From Ruminococcus sp. AM36-2AA (GTDB lineage: Bacteria > Bacillota > Clostridia > Lachnospirales > Lachnospiraceae): 64,000 nucleotides of DNA. Positions within the stretch are counted from its first letter, which is position 1, and each line of letters opens with the position of its first letter. The DNA is taken from the NCBI RefSeq assembly GCF_003461955.1, contig NZ_QTYB01000005.1, positions 1 through 64,000 on the forward strand, in the 5' to 3' direction. The notes under the pieces were generated by a model. It was not told where the DNA came from. It searched no databases and saw nothing but the letters and a program-made list of their open reading frames with translations. Below are positions 15,104-24,300 of the stretch, in pieces. Made by a program: the position numbers and the translations under genes.

Positions 15104-16027
15104 ATGAATCTTGCTGAAATTGAAACATTTCTCACCATTGTTAACACAAAAAGCATCACGCGTACAGCGGATCTTCTTTTTCTTTCGCAGCCTACTGTCA
15201 GCCACCGGCTTACTTCCCTCGAAAATGAACTTGGTTTTCCCCTTGTGATCCGCCAGAAAGGCCATAAACAGGTGGAACTTACTGCCAAGGGAACTGATTT
15301 TATCATCCTTGCGGAACGCTGGATGTCTCTCTGGAAAGAAACCATGGAACTGCAGCGCAACCAGGATTCCCTGCTGCTTACCATCGGCTGTACAGACAGT
15401 CTGAATGTTGCTGTCTTCGCACCTCTGTATGACAGGATCTTAAATGAACAGACCAAGCTGGACCTGAACATTGAATCCCACCACTCATCAGAGCTCTACG
15501 GACTTCTTGGAGAACACAGCATTGATATCGGATTTGTCTACCACAAATTACATTACAAGAATATCATAACAGAGAAAATCTTTGAAGAAAAGCTTTATCT
15601 GATACAATCAGATCAGCCAGCCATTTCTGCTCCGGCAATACATACTGATGAGCTGGATCCATCCCTGGAGCTGTTTTTAAGCTGGGACGACAATTATCAG
15701 ATATGGCATGACCGCTGGCTTTCCTCCGCATCCAGACCTCACATTGCAGCAGATACCATCACACTTTTGGACCGTCTCTGGAAAAAGCCAGGAAACTGGA
15801 TGGTCGCACCACAGTCTGTGATCCTGGAGCTTTCTCATTACCGGCCTCTTTTTATCAGTGAGCTGAAAAACACGCCGCCAAACCGTGTTTGCTATAAAAT
15901 CAAACATAAATATCCAAAATCCACCAGTAAACGAGCTGTGGAATTCTTCGAAAATGCACTGGAAGACTTCCTCGCAGAATCCACTCCTTCTTTCCCGATC
16001 GGTCAGGTATGGGAACATCAGAAATAA
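15104..16027 (+). CDS. LysR-family transcriptional regulator
   Basis: A 307-residue regulator. The N-terminal winged helix (1-60) contains the typical SITRTADLLFLSQPTVSHRLTSLE-like recognition region, then a periplasmic-binding-protein-like effector domain. It starts after an AAAAGGAGCTGATC ribosome site, 166 bp from the divergent RraA-like gene, the classic geometry for LysR control of that operon. The island's symporter, aminotransferase and pxpA genes converge on it from the other side and may share control. The effector is presumably the island's substrate; that is inference. Confidence 0.92.
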   Translation: MNLAEIETFLTIVNTKSITRTADLLFLSQPTVSHRLTSLENELGFPLVIRQKGHKQVELTAKGTDFIILAERWMSLWKETMELQRNQDSLLLTIGCTDSLNVAVFAPLYDRILNEQTKLDLNIESHHSSELYGLLGEHSIDIGFVYHKLHYKNIITEKIFEEKLYLIQSDQPAISAPAIHTDELDPSLELFLSWDDNYQIWHDRWLSSASRPHIAADTITLLDRLWKKPGNWMVAPQSVILELSHYRPLFISELKNTPPNRVCYKIKHKYPKSTSKRAVEFFENALEDFLAESTPSFPIGQVWEHQK

Positions 16028-16029
16028 AA

Positions 16030-16078
16030 AAACGGCAAGCATAAGCCTGTCACAGGAACATTCTCTGCTTTACCGTTT
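16030..16078 (+). terminator. Probable terminator of the LysR gene
   Basis: AAACGGCAAGCA pairs with TGCTTTACCGTTT (one bulge) right after the LysR stop codon, with a weak T-rich tail. Confidence 0.55.
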
Positions 16079-16381
16079 CTTCTTATATTATATACCAGGA
16101 TGATTCATCCACCGCTTTTCGCCACAAAAAGCAACAACGGGCCTCGACTTGTTTCATCATATATCAAGAACCCTTTGTTTACAAGGATTTTCAGCATTTC
16201 CATACAAAACAATATTTCGTCTGATTGCGTCTATTTTCTTTTATTTGTCACAAAAATTGTCATAAAAGAGCCACGCCCAATAAAGGGAATGGCTCTGTTT
16301 TTCCAGCATATAGCCGCCATTAGCCGCCGTATTTTTACAGTGTTCGGGGCGTCGTAGACTTGCCGATAGGCAAAAAGAAAG

Positions 16382-16471
16382 CGGCGGCTCTGAAAATCAA
16401 AGCCGCCGTAATTTAGAAATGGCGCATGAAGATACCTCTGCTCTGCGACGGCTTTTTTCTTTTGCCGTCGT
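16382..16471. other. Two GC-rich hairpins in the insertion
   Basis: CGGCGGCT/AGCCGCCG around a 12-nt loop (about 16382-16410) and CGACGGC/GCCGTCG around a T-rich loop (about 16446-16471). The stretch 16133-16506 has no gene that I can support. Confidence 0.5.
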
Positions 16472-16506
16472 CCGGCAGATTATAGTTCTATTCTTTAATT
16501 TACATT

Positions 16507-17013
16507 TTGTTATTCAGTTCTGAAAATAGCACAATTGTAGTTAAAACAGAAATACCAGTTCTTATCGATTCATGTTATACATATGCCTATAGAAAAGAAA
16601 TCGCAGATAAAAGAATATTAAAAAATCGAATAGTATATCTATTCGACGAAATAATAGCAGATGAAATTAATCGTTACGATTCTTGTGGAAATGATCCAGA
16701 TTTAGCTCAAAATATGATTCAACAACTACTTGAATTTATTGAAAAACACTATTTTGATATTCCTCGCAAAAAGATAATAAAAATCATCTCCCGTCGTCTT
16801 GAAGAAATCCGCGAAATTGATAATTCCAGTATTATTCTAGGCTATTCACCCGAAAAGATACTAGAGGGATTTTTAATAAAACTTGCGGAATTTTATGATT
16901 ACAAATTATCACCTAACTTTCTAGAAAAATACGAAAAGGAATTGCCTCATTCTCCTTCTTACTATGAGAATGATTATCAATTTTACAGGAATAGAAAAAA
17001 GAACTATTTTTAA
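16507..17013 (+). CDS. Hypothetical protein (168 residues), start uncertain
   Basis: No family recognised. It is an AT-rich, Lys/Ile/Glu-rich soluble protein without signal peptide or TM segments, with likely helical stretches (MIQQLLEFIEKHYFD and KIIKIISRRLEEIREID). Only a TTG start at 16507 is available in this frame, it has no ribosome site, and a stop lies 8 codons upstream, so the gene may be a 5'-truncated remnant. Base and codon use are clearly more AT-rich than in the flanking genes, which fits recent transfer within the insertion described above. Confidence 0.5.
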   Translation: MLFSSENSTIVVKTEIPVLIDSCYTYAYRKEIADKRILKNRIVYLFDEIIADEINRYDSCGNDPDLAQNMIQQLLEFIEKHYFDIPRKKIIKIISRRLEEIREIDNSSIILGYSPEKILEGFLIKLAEFYDYKLSPNFLEKYEKELPHSPSYYENDYQFYRNRKKNYF

Positions 17014-17132
17014 TTCGTAAAAACCTCCCGGTACATTAATTTGCACCGGGTAATTTTATATATTCCAAATTGTTCTAAACCATGCTATACTAAAAGAGCT
17101 GTCGAACCTCCAGCAGAAAGGAGGTGGCCACG

Positions 17133-17222
17133 ATGGAAGAAATTCTCACCACATTTCTTGTCTCCGTTGTAGCAGGCGTAGTTAGCTACTACATATGCAA
17201 ACGGCTGGACGGTAGACGATAG
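17133..17222 (+). CDS. Small hydrophobic peptide, possible type I toxin (29 residues)
   Basis: A 29-codon gene behind a near-perfect AAAGGAGGTGG ribosome site. It starts MEEILTTFLVSVVAGVV, followed by YYICKRLDG and a basic end: a single TM helix with a charged tail. That is the layout of TxpA/BsrG/Fst-like type I toxins and of short holin-like toxins. A stable GC-rich hairpin follows at 17264-17297; in such systems an antisense RNA overlaps the 3' end. The antisense is not proved here. It sits in the inserted segment, which fits an addiction function. Confidence 0.6.
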   Translation: MEEILTTFLVSVVAGVVSYYICKRLDGRR

Positions 17223-17263
17223 GCAGCAACAGCCTAAACGGAATAACTCACCGTAACGAGCAA

Positions 17264-17297
17264 GAAAGCCCCCAGAGCTGCAACTCTGAGGGCTTTC
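17264..17297. terminator. Hairpin after the small peptide gene
   Basis: GAAAGCCC (17264-17271) pairs with GGGCTTTC (17290-17297), with an inner CAGAG/CTCTG stem. It could stop transcription from either side. The rest of 17298-17505 shows only the AAAACGTCAC direct repeat. Confidence 0.65.
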
Positions 17298-17545
17298 ACT
17301 TTGCCACTTGGAATCTCACCACATTCCTTAGCTGTTATTATCATATGCTATTACCGGTAAAAAGTCAACTCAAAACGTCACGGAGCTCTCCATATTTTCT
17401 GGCGTTTGTCCTAAAAACGTCACAAAACCATATCTCTGAATCAACCCACATATCCAGAAATGGCTTAAAATCAACACTTTCCAGACTTCACGGTATAAAT
17501 ATATTGCTTTTCGCCACAAAAAGCGGTGGGTATTTTTTTATCTGA

Positions 17546-18727
17546 TCATTTGTTTTTCAGTTCTTCCACTGCTTTTTTGATTCTTGCACATGCTTCCTGA
17601 AGATCCTCATAGCTGCATGCGTAGGAAATTCTTAAGTATCCCTCTCCCTCGGAACCGAATGCGGAACCAGGTACCAGAGCGATTTTTGCATTGTCAAGAA
17701 GATACTCGGCAACCTCCATTGAAGTCATCCCAAGGCTCTTGATATTTACGAAGATATAAAAAGCACCATGTGGGTTGTTACAGCTGATCCCATCGATCTC
17801 GTTCAGAGCTTTTACCACATAATCTTTTCTTCTCTGATACTCTTTTCTCATTGCCTCAACATCATCTGCACAATCAGTTAAAGCTGTGATCGCTGCTTCC
17901 TGTACAAAGGAAGATGCGCAGGTAACTGTATACTGATGAACACGTACGCAGGCCTGGATGATTCCAACCGGCGCACACAGATATCCAAGTCTCCATCCTG
18001 TCATGGAGTAAGCTTTTGAAAATCCTCCTAATGTAATGGTACGCTCTTTCATTCCCGGAAGAGATGCAATACTTACATGCTCTGTTCCATCGTATACAAG
18101 CTGGCTGTAGATCTCATCTGCGATCACAAGAAGATCATGTCTGATGGCGATCTCGCTTAATTTCTCAAGTGTCTCTCTAGAGAAAACACCACCGGTCGGG
18201 TTGCTTGGGTTTACAACAACGATCATCTTAGTCTTATCTGTGATCTTTGACTCCATCTCCTCAAAGTCGATCTGATAATCGTTCTCCTCTTTCAGGCTGT
18301 ATGTTACAGGTACTGCACCAAGTGCTGACGGAACATGGATGTAATTCAGCCATACCGGGTTCGGGACAAGAATCTCATCGCCGGGATCCAGGAAAGCGTC
18401 CATGGATGCGAAAGTTGCCTCACCAACACCTACTGTTACAAGAACTTCAGATGCTTCATAATCTGTACCATGGTTCTCGTTCTCCCATTTTGCAATGGCT
18501 TCTCTCAGTTTCGGGATACCATAGTTGGATGTGTAAAATACATGTCCTGCTGCAAGGCTCTCATTTGCTGCTTTTTTGATCTTCTCCGGTGTATCAAAAT
18601 CCGGACGTCCGATCTCCAGGTGAATGATCTTCTCTCCTGCCTGCTGCATTTTGTTTGCTTTTTCCATTACTGCACGGATACCGGAAAATGGAAGGCACTC
18701 CATTCTTTTCGCTGTCTTGTACTCCAT
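17546..18727 (-). CDS. Class I/II pyridoxal-phosphate aminotransferase
   Basis: A 393-residue fold-type I aminotransferase, moving an amino group to a 2-oxo acid. The PLP lysine is in GGFSKAYSMTGWRLGYL; cofactor contacts include NPSNPTGG, DEIYSQLVYDG and the C-terminal LRISYACS with the substrate-carboxylate Arg. Overall it resembles the aspartate/aromatic aminotransferase group. It has its own promoter overlapped by a 14-bp inverted repeat, so it is probably regulated. In this island it would convert the ring-opened amino acid to a 2-oxo acid; the substrate is inferred only. Confidence 0.92.
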   Translation of the reverse strand: MEYKTAKRMECLPFSGIRAVMEKANKMQQAGEKIIHLEIGRPDFDTPEKIKKAANESLAAGHVFYTSNYGIPKLREAIAKWENENHGTDYEASEVLVTVGVGEATFASMDAFLDPGDEILVPNPVWLNYIHVPSALGAVPVTYSLKEENDYQIDFEEMESKITDKTKMIVVVNPSNPTGGVFSRETLEKLSEIAIRHDLLVIADEIYSQLVYDGTEHVSIASLPGMKERTITLGGFSKAYSMTGWRLGYLCAPVGIIQACVRVHQYTVTCASSFVQEAAITALTDCADDVEAMRKEYQRRKDYVVKALNEIDGISCNNPHGAFYIFVNIKSLGMTSMEVAEYLLDNAKIALVPGSAFGSEGEGYLRISYACSYEDLQEACARIKKAVEELKNK

Positions 18728-18792
18728 ATTTATTTCCTCCTGAACCCTTTTATTTTTCTGCGGATGTCCCGCTGTTTTTTACTGCATTTAGT

Positions 18793-18832
18793 ATTTAAGC
18801 GTATAGCTGATGTCTCAACTATACGCTTAAAT
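18793..18832. promoter_or_regulatory. 14-bp inverted repeat, candidate operator of the aminotransferase gene
   Basis: ATTTAAGCGTATAG (18793-18806) and its exact complement (18819-18832) around a 12-nt loop. It begins inside the -10 box and covers the expected transcription start, the usual place for a repressor site or a leader hairpin. Confidence 0.65.
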
Positions 18833-18859
18833 GGTATCATCGTAGTAATATTAAGTCAA
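18831..18859 (-). promoter_or_regulatory. Promoter of the aminotransferase gene
   Basis: Minus strand: -35 TTGACT (18854-18859), 17-bp spacer, -10 TACCAT (18831-18836). Confidence 0.65.
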
Positions 18860-18902
18860 TTTAATAATTTGTATGTATAATATTAAGACTTTTTATATTT
18901 AC

Positions 18903-20237
18903 TTACGCGTTATATTTTGTTTCGTCAATCTCATTTTCTTTCTTGTTAACGATAACGTTGACTGTTGCATCACCGATTACGTTAAGCGGAAGAAGTGCCA
19001 TCTCAACCGGACGGTTGATCGCTACAACCAGTGCATATGCGATCATACAAAGGTCAGATGTCCAGCCCATACCGGAAAGGATTGTTACGATCAGAGTTGT
19101 TCCGGCGATCGGGATAGCCGGGCATCCCATTGCCGCACAGATGGAAAGAAATGCGACTGTGATCAGGTTTGCCGGTGTAATGTCAATTCCGGATGCTGTT
19201 GCGATAAATGTTACTGCAAACATATGCATAACAGTTGTACCGTTCATGTTGATGGTCATACCTGTAGGAAGAACGAAGCTTGTGATCTCCTGGGAGCATC
19301 CAAGTTCATCAAGGCATGTTCTGGTGTTCAGCGGAAGGCATGCTGCGGAAGAGTTTGTGGAGAATCCGAATACACCAACTTTTGCGATCTTCTTAAGGAA
19401 TTTCATCGGGCTTAAGCCTGTTGTAAGGCCGATACCGATCGGGTAAATCGTTACTACAAGTACAAACAGTGTCAGCATTGCGCCTACGATGTAAGCTGCT
19501 GCCGGTGCCAGATACTCAGCTCCGTAGATTGCGAATGTACGGGAGATCAGGCAGAAGATTGCTACAGGACCAACTTTGTTGATCAGGAATGTCAGATACA
19601 GGTTGATGATGTCGCTTAAGTTCTCAAGTACGCTTTTCAGCGGTTTCATCTTGTCGCCAAGTGCGTTCATGCAAAGACCAAGAACGATAGCTACTACTAC
19701 AACTGCAAGGATGCTGTTATTGCTGCTGAATGCGGTTCCGATATTGGACGGAACTGCTGTTACGATTGTTGCAAGCGGGTTGAACTGATCCAGTGTTGCA
19801 GCCTCTGTAACTGCCTCTGCCGGAAGTTTTACGTTGAAAAATCCAGCTGTTTTCATTGCGAATGCAACAATACCTGCGATAAGTGCGCCAACTACATAGA
19901 AGCAGAAGAATCCAAGTAATGTACGTCCTGCAATTCTTCCAAGCTTGGAGGAACTGGAGATACTGCACATTGCAAGGCTTAAGGATACCAGTACCAGCGG
20001 TACGATCGCCATCTGTAATCCTCTCATGAACAGCTGTCCGATGATGTAGAAGAGACCGATGGAATGAAATCCCTGATCTGCTGTGATATCCTGGAACAGA
20101 AGTGCATTGATCACGTTCCATGTCCCCTCTGACATCTGCTGTTTCAGAAGCATGAATCCAAGTCCTACGACCAGACCGCCGACCAGAGCGATCATCATGT
20201 TTCTTACTATGTTGTTCTGTTTTTTCTCTTTTGCCAT
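18903..20237 (-). CDS. Dicarboxylate/amino acid:cation symporter (DAACS family)
   Basis: A 444-residue membrane transporter of the GltP/SstT fold, taking up glutamate, aspartate, serine, threonine or C4-dicarboxylates with Na+ or H+. Family signatures are the Ser-rich re-entrant loop FSTNSSAACLPLNTR, the TM7 motif GMTINMNGTTVMHM (usual form GATINMDGTA) and a Pro-rich HP2 loop AAMGCPAIPIAGT. The start at 20237 has a GGGTGG ribosome site. It lies between pxpA and the aminotransferase, which makes it the probable importer for the island. The Cys and His changes in the signature loops hint at a non-standard substrate. Confidence 0.92.
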   Translation of the reverse strand: MAKEKKQNNIVRNMMIALVGGLVVGLGFMLLKQQMSEGTWNVINALLFQDITADQGFHSIGLFYIIGQLFMRGLQMAIVPLVLVSLSLAMCSISSSSKLGRIAGRTLLGFFCFYVVGALIAGIVAFAMKTAGFFNVKLPAEAVTEAATLDQFNPLATIVTAVPSNIGTAFSSNNSILAVVVVAIVLGLCMNALGDKMKPLKSVLENLSDIINLYLTFLINKVGPVAIFCLISRTFAIYGAEYLAPAAAYIVGAMLTLFVLVVTIYPIGIGLTTGLSPMKFLKKIAKVGVFGFSTNSSAACLPLNTRTCLDELGCSQEITSFVLPTGMTINMNGTTVMHMFAVTFIATASGIDITPANLITVAFLSICAAMGCPAIPIAGTTLIVTILSGMGWTSDLCMIAYALVVAINRPVEMALLPLNVIGDATVNVIVNKKENEIDETKYNA

Positions 20238-20292
20238 AGTTTCCACCCTTTCCTTTCTTATCCTAAAAAGGTACACATTTTCATATAAAAAG

Positions 20293-20350
20293 AGCCGGAC
20301 AAATCATCGCAGTAATCCCTTGTACTAAATCTCCTTTGATTTATCCGGCA
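20293..20350 (-). terminator. Terminator or attenuator between pxpA and the symporter gene
   Basis: On the minus strand GCCGGATAAATCA pairs with TGATTTGTCCGGC, followed by TCTTTTTAT. It would lower read-through from pxpA into the symporter gene. Confidence 0.75.
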
Positions 20351-20385
20351 TTCTATCTCTCATGTGAATGTACTTTATTTAGTTT

Positions 20386-21141
20386 TTATAAGTGTTTGAT
20401 CTCAATACCTTCTTCTGTGAATTTCTCACGGATCTTCTGTACAAAAGCAAGTGCCTTCGGTCCGTCTCCGTGTACACAGAGTGTGTCACCCTTGATGTCA
20501 AGCTCTTTTCCGTTGATGGATGTTACTTTTCCTTCTTTGATCATCTTCACGCATCTTTCGATGGCAATGTTCTCATCTGTGATCATGGATCCCTCCATCT
20601 TTCTCGGTACAAGAGAAAGATCATCCATGTATGCACGGTCTGCAAAGATCTCGGATGCTGTACGGAGTCCCTTGCTCTCAGCGATATCACCGAGAACTGC
20701 TCCTGCACAGTAGTAAACGATCAGATCTTTGTCATACTCACAGATTGCCTCGCAGATTGCTGTGGAAATGTCCTCATCATACTGGCAGGCATTTCCCATT
20801 GCTCCATGAGGAGCGACATGCTGAAGCTTCATTCCATAGCTTTTTGTGAATGCAGCCAGTGCTCCGATCTGGTATCTGACGTAATTCTTAACTTCATCAT
20901 GAGAGAGAACCATCTTTCTTCGTCCAAAGCCAAGAAGATCAGGATATCCAGGATGGGCTCCAACCATAACGCCACGTTCCTTTGCCATGCGGACTACCTT
21001 ATCCATTACCATTGGATCGCCTGCATGCCAGCCACATGCTACATTTGCTGTTGTGACATATTTAATGATCTCTTCATCTCCGCCCAGCTTGTATGCGCCA
21101 AAGCTCTCACCCATGTCACTGTTTAAGTCAATACTGTACAT
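20386..21141 (-). CDS. pxpA: 5-oxoprolinase subunit PxpA (LamB/YcsF family)
   Basis: A 251-residue subunit, normal length. The N-terminus carries the family signature DLNSDMGESFGAYKLG, followed by ANVACGWHAGDP, GAHPGYPDLLGFGRR, QHVAPHGAMGN and the C-terminal LCVHGDGPKA. With PxpB and PxpC it forms the ATP-dependent 5-oxoprolinase. The ribosome site AGAAAGGAAGG is good. It stands about 6 kb from pxpBC, on the far side of the symporter, aminotransferase and LysR genes, so the subunits must come from at least two transcripts. Confidence 0.92.
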   Translation of the reverse strand: MYSIDLNSDMGESFGAYKLGGDEEIIKYVTTANVACGWHAGDPMVMDKVVRMAKERGVMVGAHPGYPDLLGFGRRKMVLSHDEVKNYVRYQIGALAAFTKSYGMKLQHVAPHGAMGNACQYDEDISTAICEAICEYDKDLIVYYCAGAVLGDIAESKGLRTASEIFADRAYMDDLSLVPRKMEGSMITDENIAIERCVKMIKEGKVTSINGKELDIKGDTLCVHGDGPKALAFVQKIREKFTEEGIEIKHL

Positions 21142-21293
21142 GTTGCTACCTTCCTTTCTTTCTTTACTTGATAAAAGTATAACATGTTAAATAAGAATAA
21201 TAAAATAGATTATTTTTTCAGAATATATTAATGTTTTCTATATTTCTTTTGTAATAGATTTTACATTTCTTTTATTCTTTTTAGAAAAAAATA

Positions 21294-21354
21294 TTGACAT
21301 CAGATAAAACATATGCTTAAATAGTCATATGAACATTAAATCATATATTCATAT
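21294..21354 (+). promoter_or_regulatory. Promoter and ArsR-type operator of the P-type ATPase gene
   Basis: -35 TTGACA (21294-21299), 17-bp spacer, -10 TTAAAT (21317-21322). Just downstream ATATGAA (21327-21333) and TTCATAT (21348-21354) form an inverted repeat resembling the ATATGAACA-type half-sites of SmtB/CzrA zinc sensors. The ArsR protein encoded after the ATPase is the likely binder. Confidence 0.65.
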
Positions 21355-21374
21355 AAATTTCAAGGAGATTTCAT

Positions 21375-24300
21375 ATGGAAGAGAGCTTAAAAAAGAATTC
21401 CATGGAGTCCACGGATTCCTGTGGCTGCGGTTGCGGCCACGACCATCATGAGGAACATGAGCATGAGGAACATGCACATGAAGAACACCATCACCACGAT
21501 GATGAGCATTGTGGATGTGGCTGCGAAGATCATGAGCATGAACATCACCATCATGATCACGATGATGACCACTGCGATTGTGGCTGTGAGGATCATGATC
21601 ACGAACATCACGAGCATGAACATCATCACCATCATCACGACGATGACCACTGCGGCTGTGGTTGCGAGGATCATGATCACGACCACCACGAGCATGAACA
21701 TCATCATCATCATGATCATGACCACGAACATCACGAACATGAGCATGAGCATCACCATCATCACGATGACGAACACTGCGGTTGCGGCTGCGGGGATCAC
21801 GACCACAACCACGAGCATCACGAGCACTCCCACAGCACAGCATCCACAAAACGTGTCTACATCCTGGAGAACCTGGGCTGTGCCCACTGTGCTTCCAAGA
21901 TGGAGGAACAGATCCAGCATCTTGACGGCGTAGAAAGTGCAACCATCACTTTCGCCACCAAACAGCTTCGCTTAAACGCCGCTGACCCAGATGCTCTGCT
22001 TCCGCAGATCCGCAAGATCTGCACCTCCATTGAATCCGAAGTCAAAGTTGTTCCGAGAAACCCGAAGCCAGCCGCTTCTGCTGACGTAATAACCAAGATC
22101 TACCTTCTGGAGAACCTGGGCTGCGCCCACTGTGCTTCCAAAATGGAAGAACAGATTGCAGACCTCGACGGCATCTCCGAAGCCACCATCACTTTTGCTA
22201 CCAAACAGCTTCGTGTAACCGCAAAGGATCCGGACCGCTACCTTGATCAGATCCGTAAGATCTGTACCTCCATTGAATCCGAGGTCAAGGTTGTTCCAAG
22301 AAGCAACAATTCCGGAGAAAAGACAAAAACTTATATTCTGGAAAACTTAGGCTGTGCTAACTGTGCTTCCAAAATGGAAAAACAGATTGCAGACCTCGAC
22401 GGTATTTCCGAAGCTACCATCACTTTTGCAACAAAACAACTTCGCGTTACTGCAAAAAACCCGGACCGCTACCTTGATCAGATCCGCAAGATCTGTACTT
22501 CCATTGAATCCGAAGTTGTAGTAAAAGAAAAAGATCCGAAGCCAAAATCACAGACAGCTGCATCCGAAACTCACCCATCCAGCAAAAAGAAATCTTTTTC
22601 CAAAGAAAAGATCGACACGATCTGTATTATCATCGGCGCGATCCTCTTTGTTGCCGGTGAGATCATGGAACACAAAGGATTTGCAGATACTGCCACTCTT
22701 CCGTTATTTGTGATTGCATATCTGGCACTTGGCGGTGTGATCGTTGTAAAGGCAGCCAAAAACATCTCCCACGGACAGGTATTCGACGAAAACTTCCTGA
22801 TGAGTGTTGCAACTCTCGCTGCTTTTGCCATCAATGATTCCGCTGAGGCCGTAGGCGTTATGCTCTTCTACCGAATCGGCGAGCTTTTTGAGGAAAAAGC
22901 CGTTGAGCGAAGCCGCGGACAGATCATGGACGCTGTAGATCTTCGCCCGGAAGTTGTAAACCTTGTTGTTGGCGATGATATTCAGGTGATCCCATCTGAA
23001 GAAGCTCAGGTTGGCGATGTTCTCCTGGTCCGTCCTGGCGATCGTATTCCTCTTGACGGCGTGATCATCGAAGGAAGCAGCCGTATCGACACATCCCCAA
23101 TCACAGGTGAGCCTGTACCGGTTGCTGTAAATGAAGGTGATGAGATCACTTCCGGATGTGTAAACACTTCCGGTCAGTTAAAGATCCGCGTGGAAAAACC
23201 TCTCGAAGAGTCCATGGTCACACGTATCCTGGATTCTGTAGAAAATGCAGCAGCAAGTAAACCGAAGATCGACCGTTTTATCACACGTTTTGCAAAAGTG
23301 TACACTCCTTGTGTTGTAGGAATCGCTGTTGCAACAGCACTGATTCCATCCCTTGTAACCGGAAACTGGCATTACTGGATCTACACAGCCATCACCTTCC
23401 TGGTAATGAGCTGCCCATGTGCTCTTGTACTTAGTATCCCGCTTGCATTCTTCTCAGGCATCGGTGCCGGTTCCAAGAAAGGAATCCTGTTCAAAGGCGG
23501 CCTTTCCATCGAGGGATTAAGCAACCTTGGCGCTGTAGTTATGGATAAAACCGGAACCATCACAGAAGGTAACTTCCAGCTTCAGAAAGTTGTAACTGCC
23601 GGTAAATATAACGAAAACGAACTTCTTTCCATGTGTGCAGGCTGCGAGCAGAACTCCACACATCCGATTGCAAACAGTATTGTAGCTGCCGCAAAAGAAC
23701 GCGGAATCCAGTTTGAAAAACCGATCTCTCTGGAAGAAATTTCCGGACATGGAATTGTCGCAGAAATGCCGGAGGGAAAAGTTCTCTGTGGAAACCGCAA
23801 GCTGATGGATAAATTCGGCGTCACCATCGGAGAATTAAAAGAAGCCTCTTACGGCTCTGAAGTATTTATGGCTGTAAACGGAACTTTTGCAGGATATATG
23901 CTGATCTCCGATACTATCAAACCAGATGCAAAAGAAGCCATTGCTTCCCTGAAAAAACTCGGTCTTCACACAGTTATGCTTACCGGAGATTCCGAAGACA
24001 GTGCAAATGCCGTAGGAAAAGACGCGGGAATCGATGAAATTTATGCCAAGCTCCTTCCGGAAGACAAACTCAACGCCCTGAAAAAGGTCCGTGAGGCACA
24101 CGGAACGGTTATGTTTGTCGGTGACGGAATCAACGATGCTCCTGTACTTGCAGGTGCAGATGTAGGCGCGGCCATGGGAAGTGGTGCAGATGCGGCTATC
24201 GAGGCTGCAGATGCCGTATTTATGAACTCCAACGTAGATGCGATTCCTCAGTCTATCGCCATTGCACGAAACACAAACCGCATCGCATGGCAGAACGTAA

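Larger units (their letters stand above)
16109..17535. mobile_element. Small insertion splitting a terminator, flanked by 19-bp direct repeats
   Basis: GCTTTTCGCCACAAAAAGC occurs at 16114-16132 and 17506-17524 in the same orientation. Outside the left copy is CCACC and outside the right copy is GGTGGGTATTTTTTT. Joining the outer flanks across one copy recreates a strong terminator hairpin (CCACCGCTTTT with AAAAGCGGTGG, then T7). So about 1.37 kb seems to have integrated in the terminator stem-loop and duplicated a 19-bp core. No integrase is encoded inside. Contents are one AT-rich hypothetical gene, a 29-codon membrane peptide and several hairpins. AAAACGTCAC is directly repeated at 17372 and 17414 near the right end, like an integrase arm site. 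Confidence 0.65.

Noticed and set aside
16100-16357. An 86-codon plus-strand frame at the left end of the insertion
   Set aside because: It begins in the flank, crosses the 19-bp core and has no ribosome site; it looks like a chance frame.
21349-21942. Low-complexity frames opposite the His-rich tract
   Set aside because: GAT/CAC repeats are open in several frames; only the plus frame continues into the HMA domains and the ATPase core.
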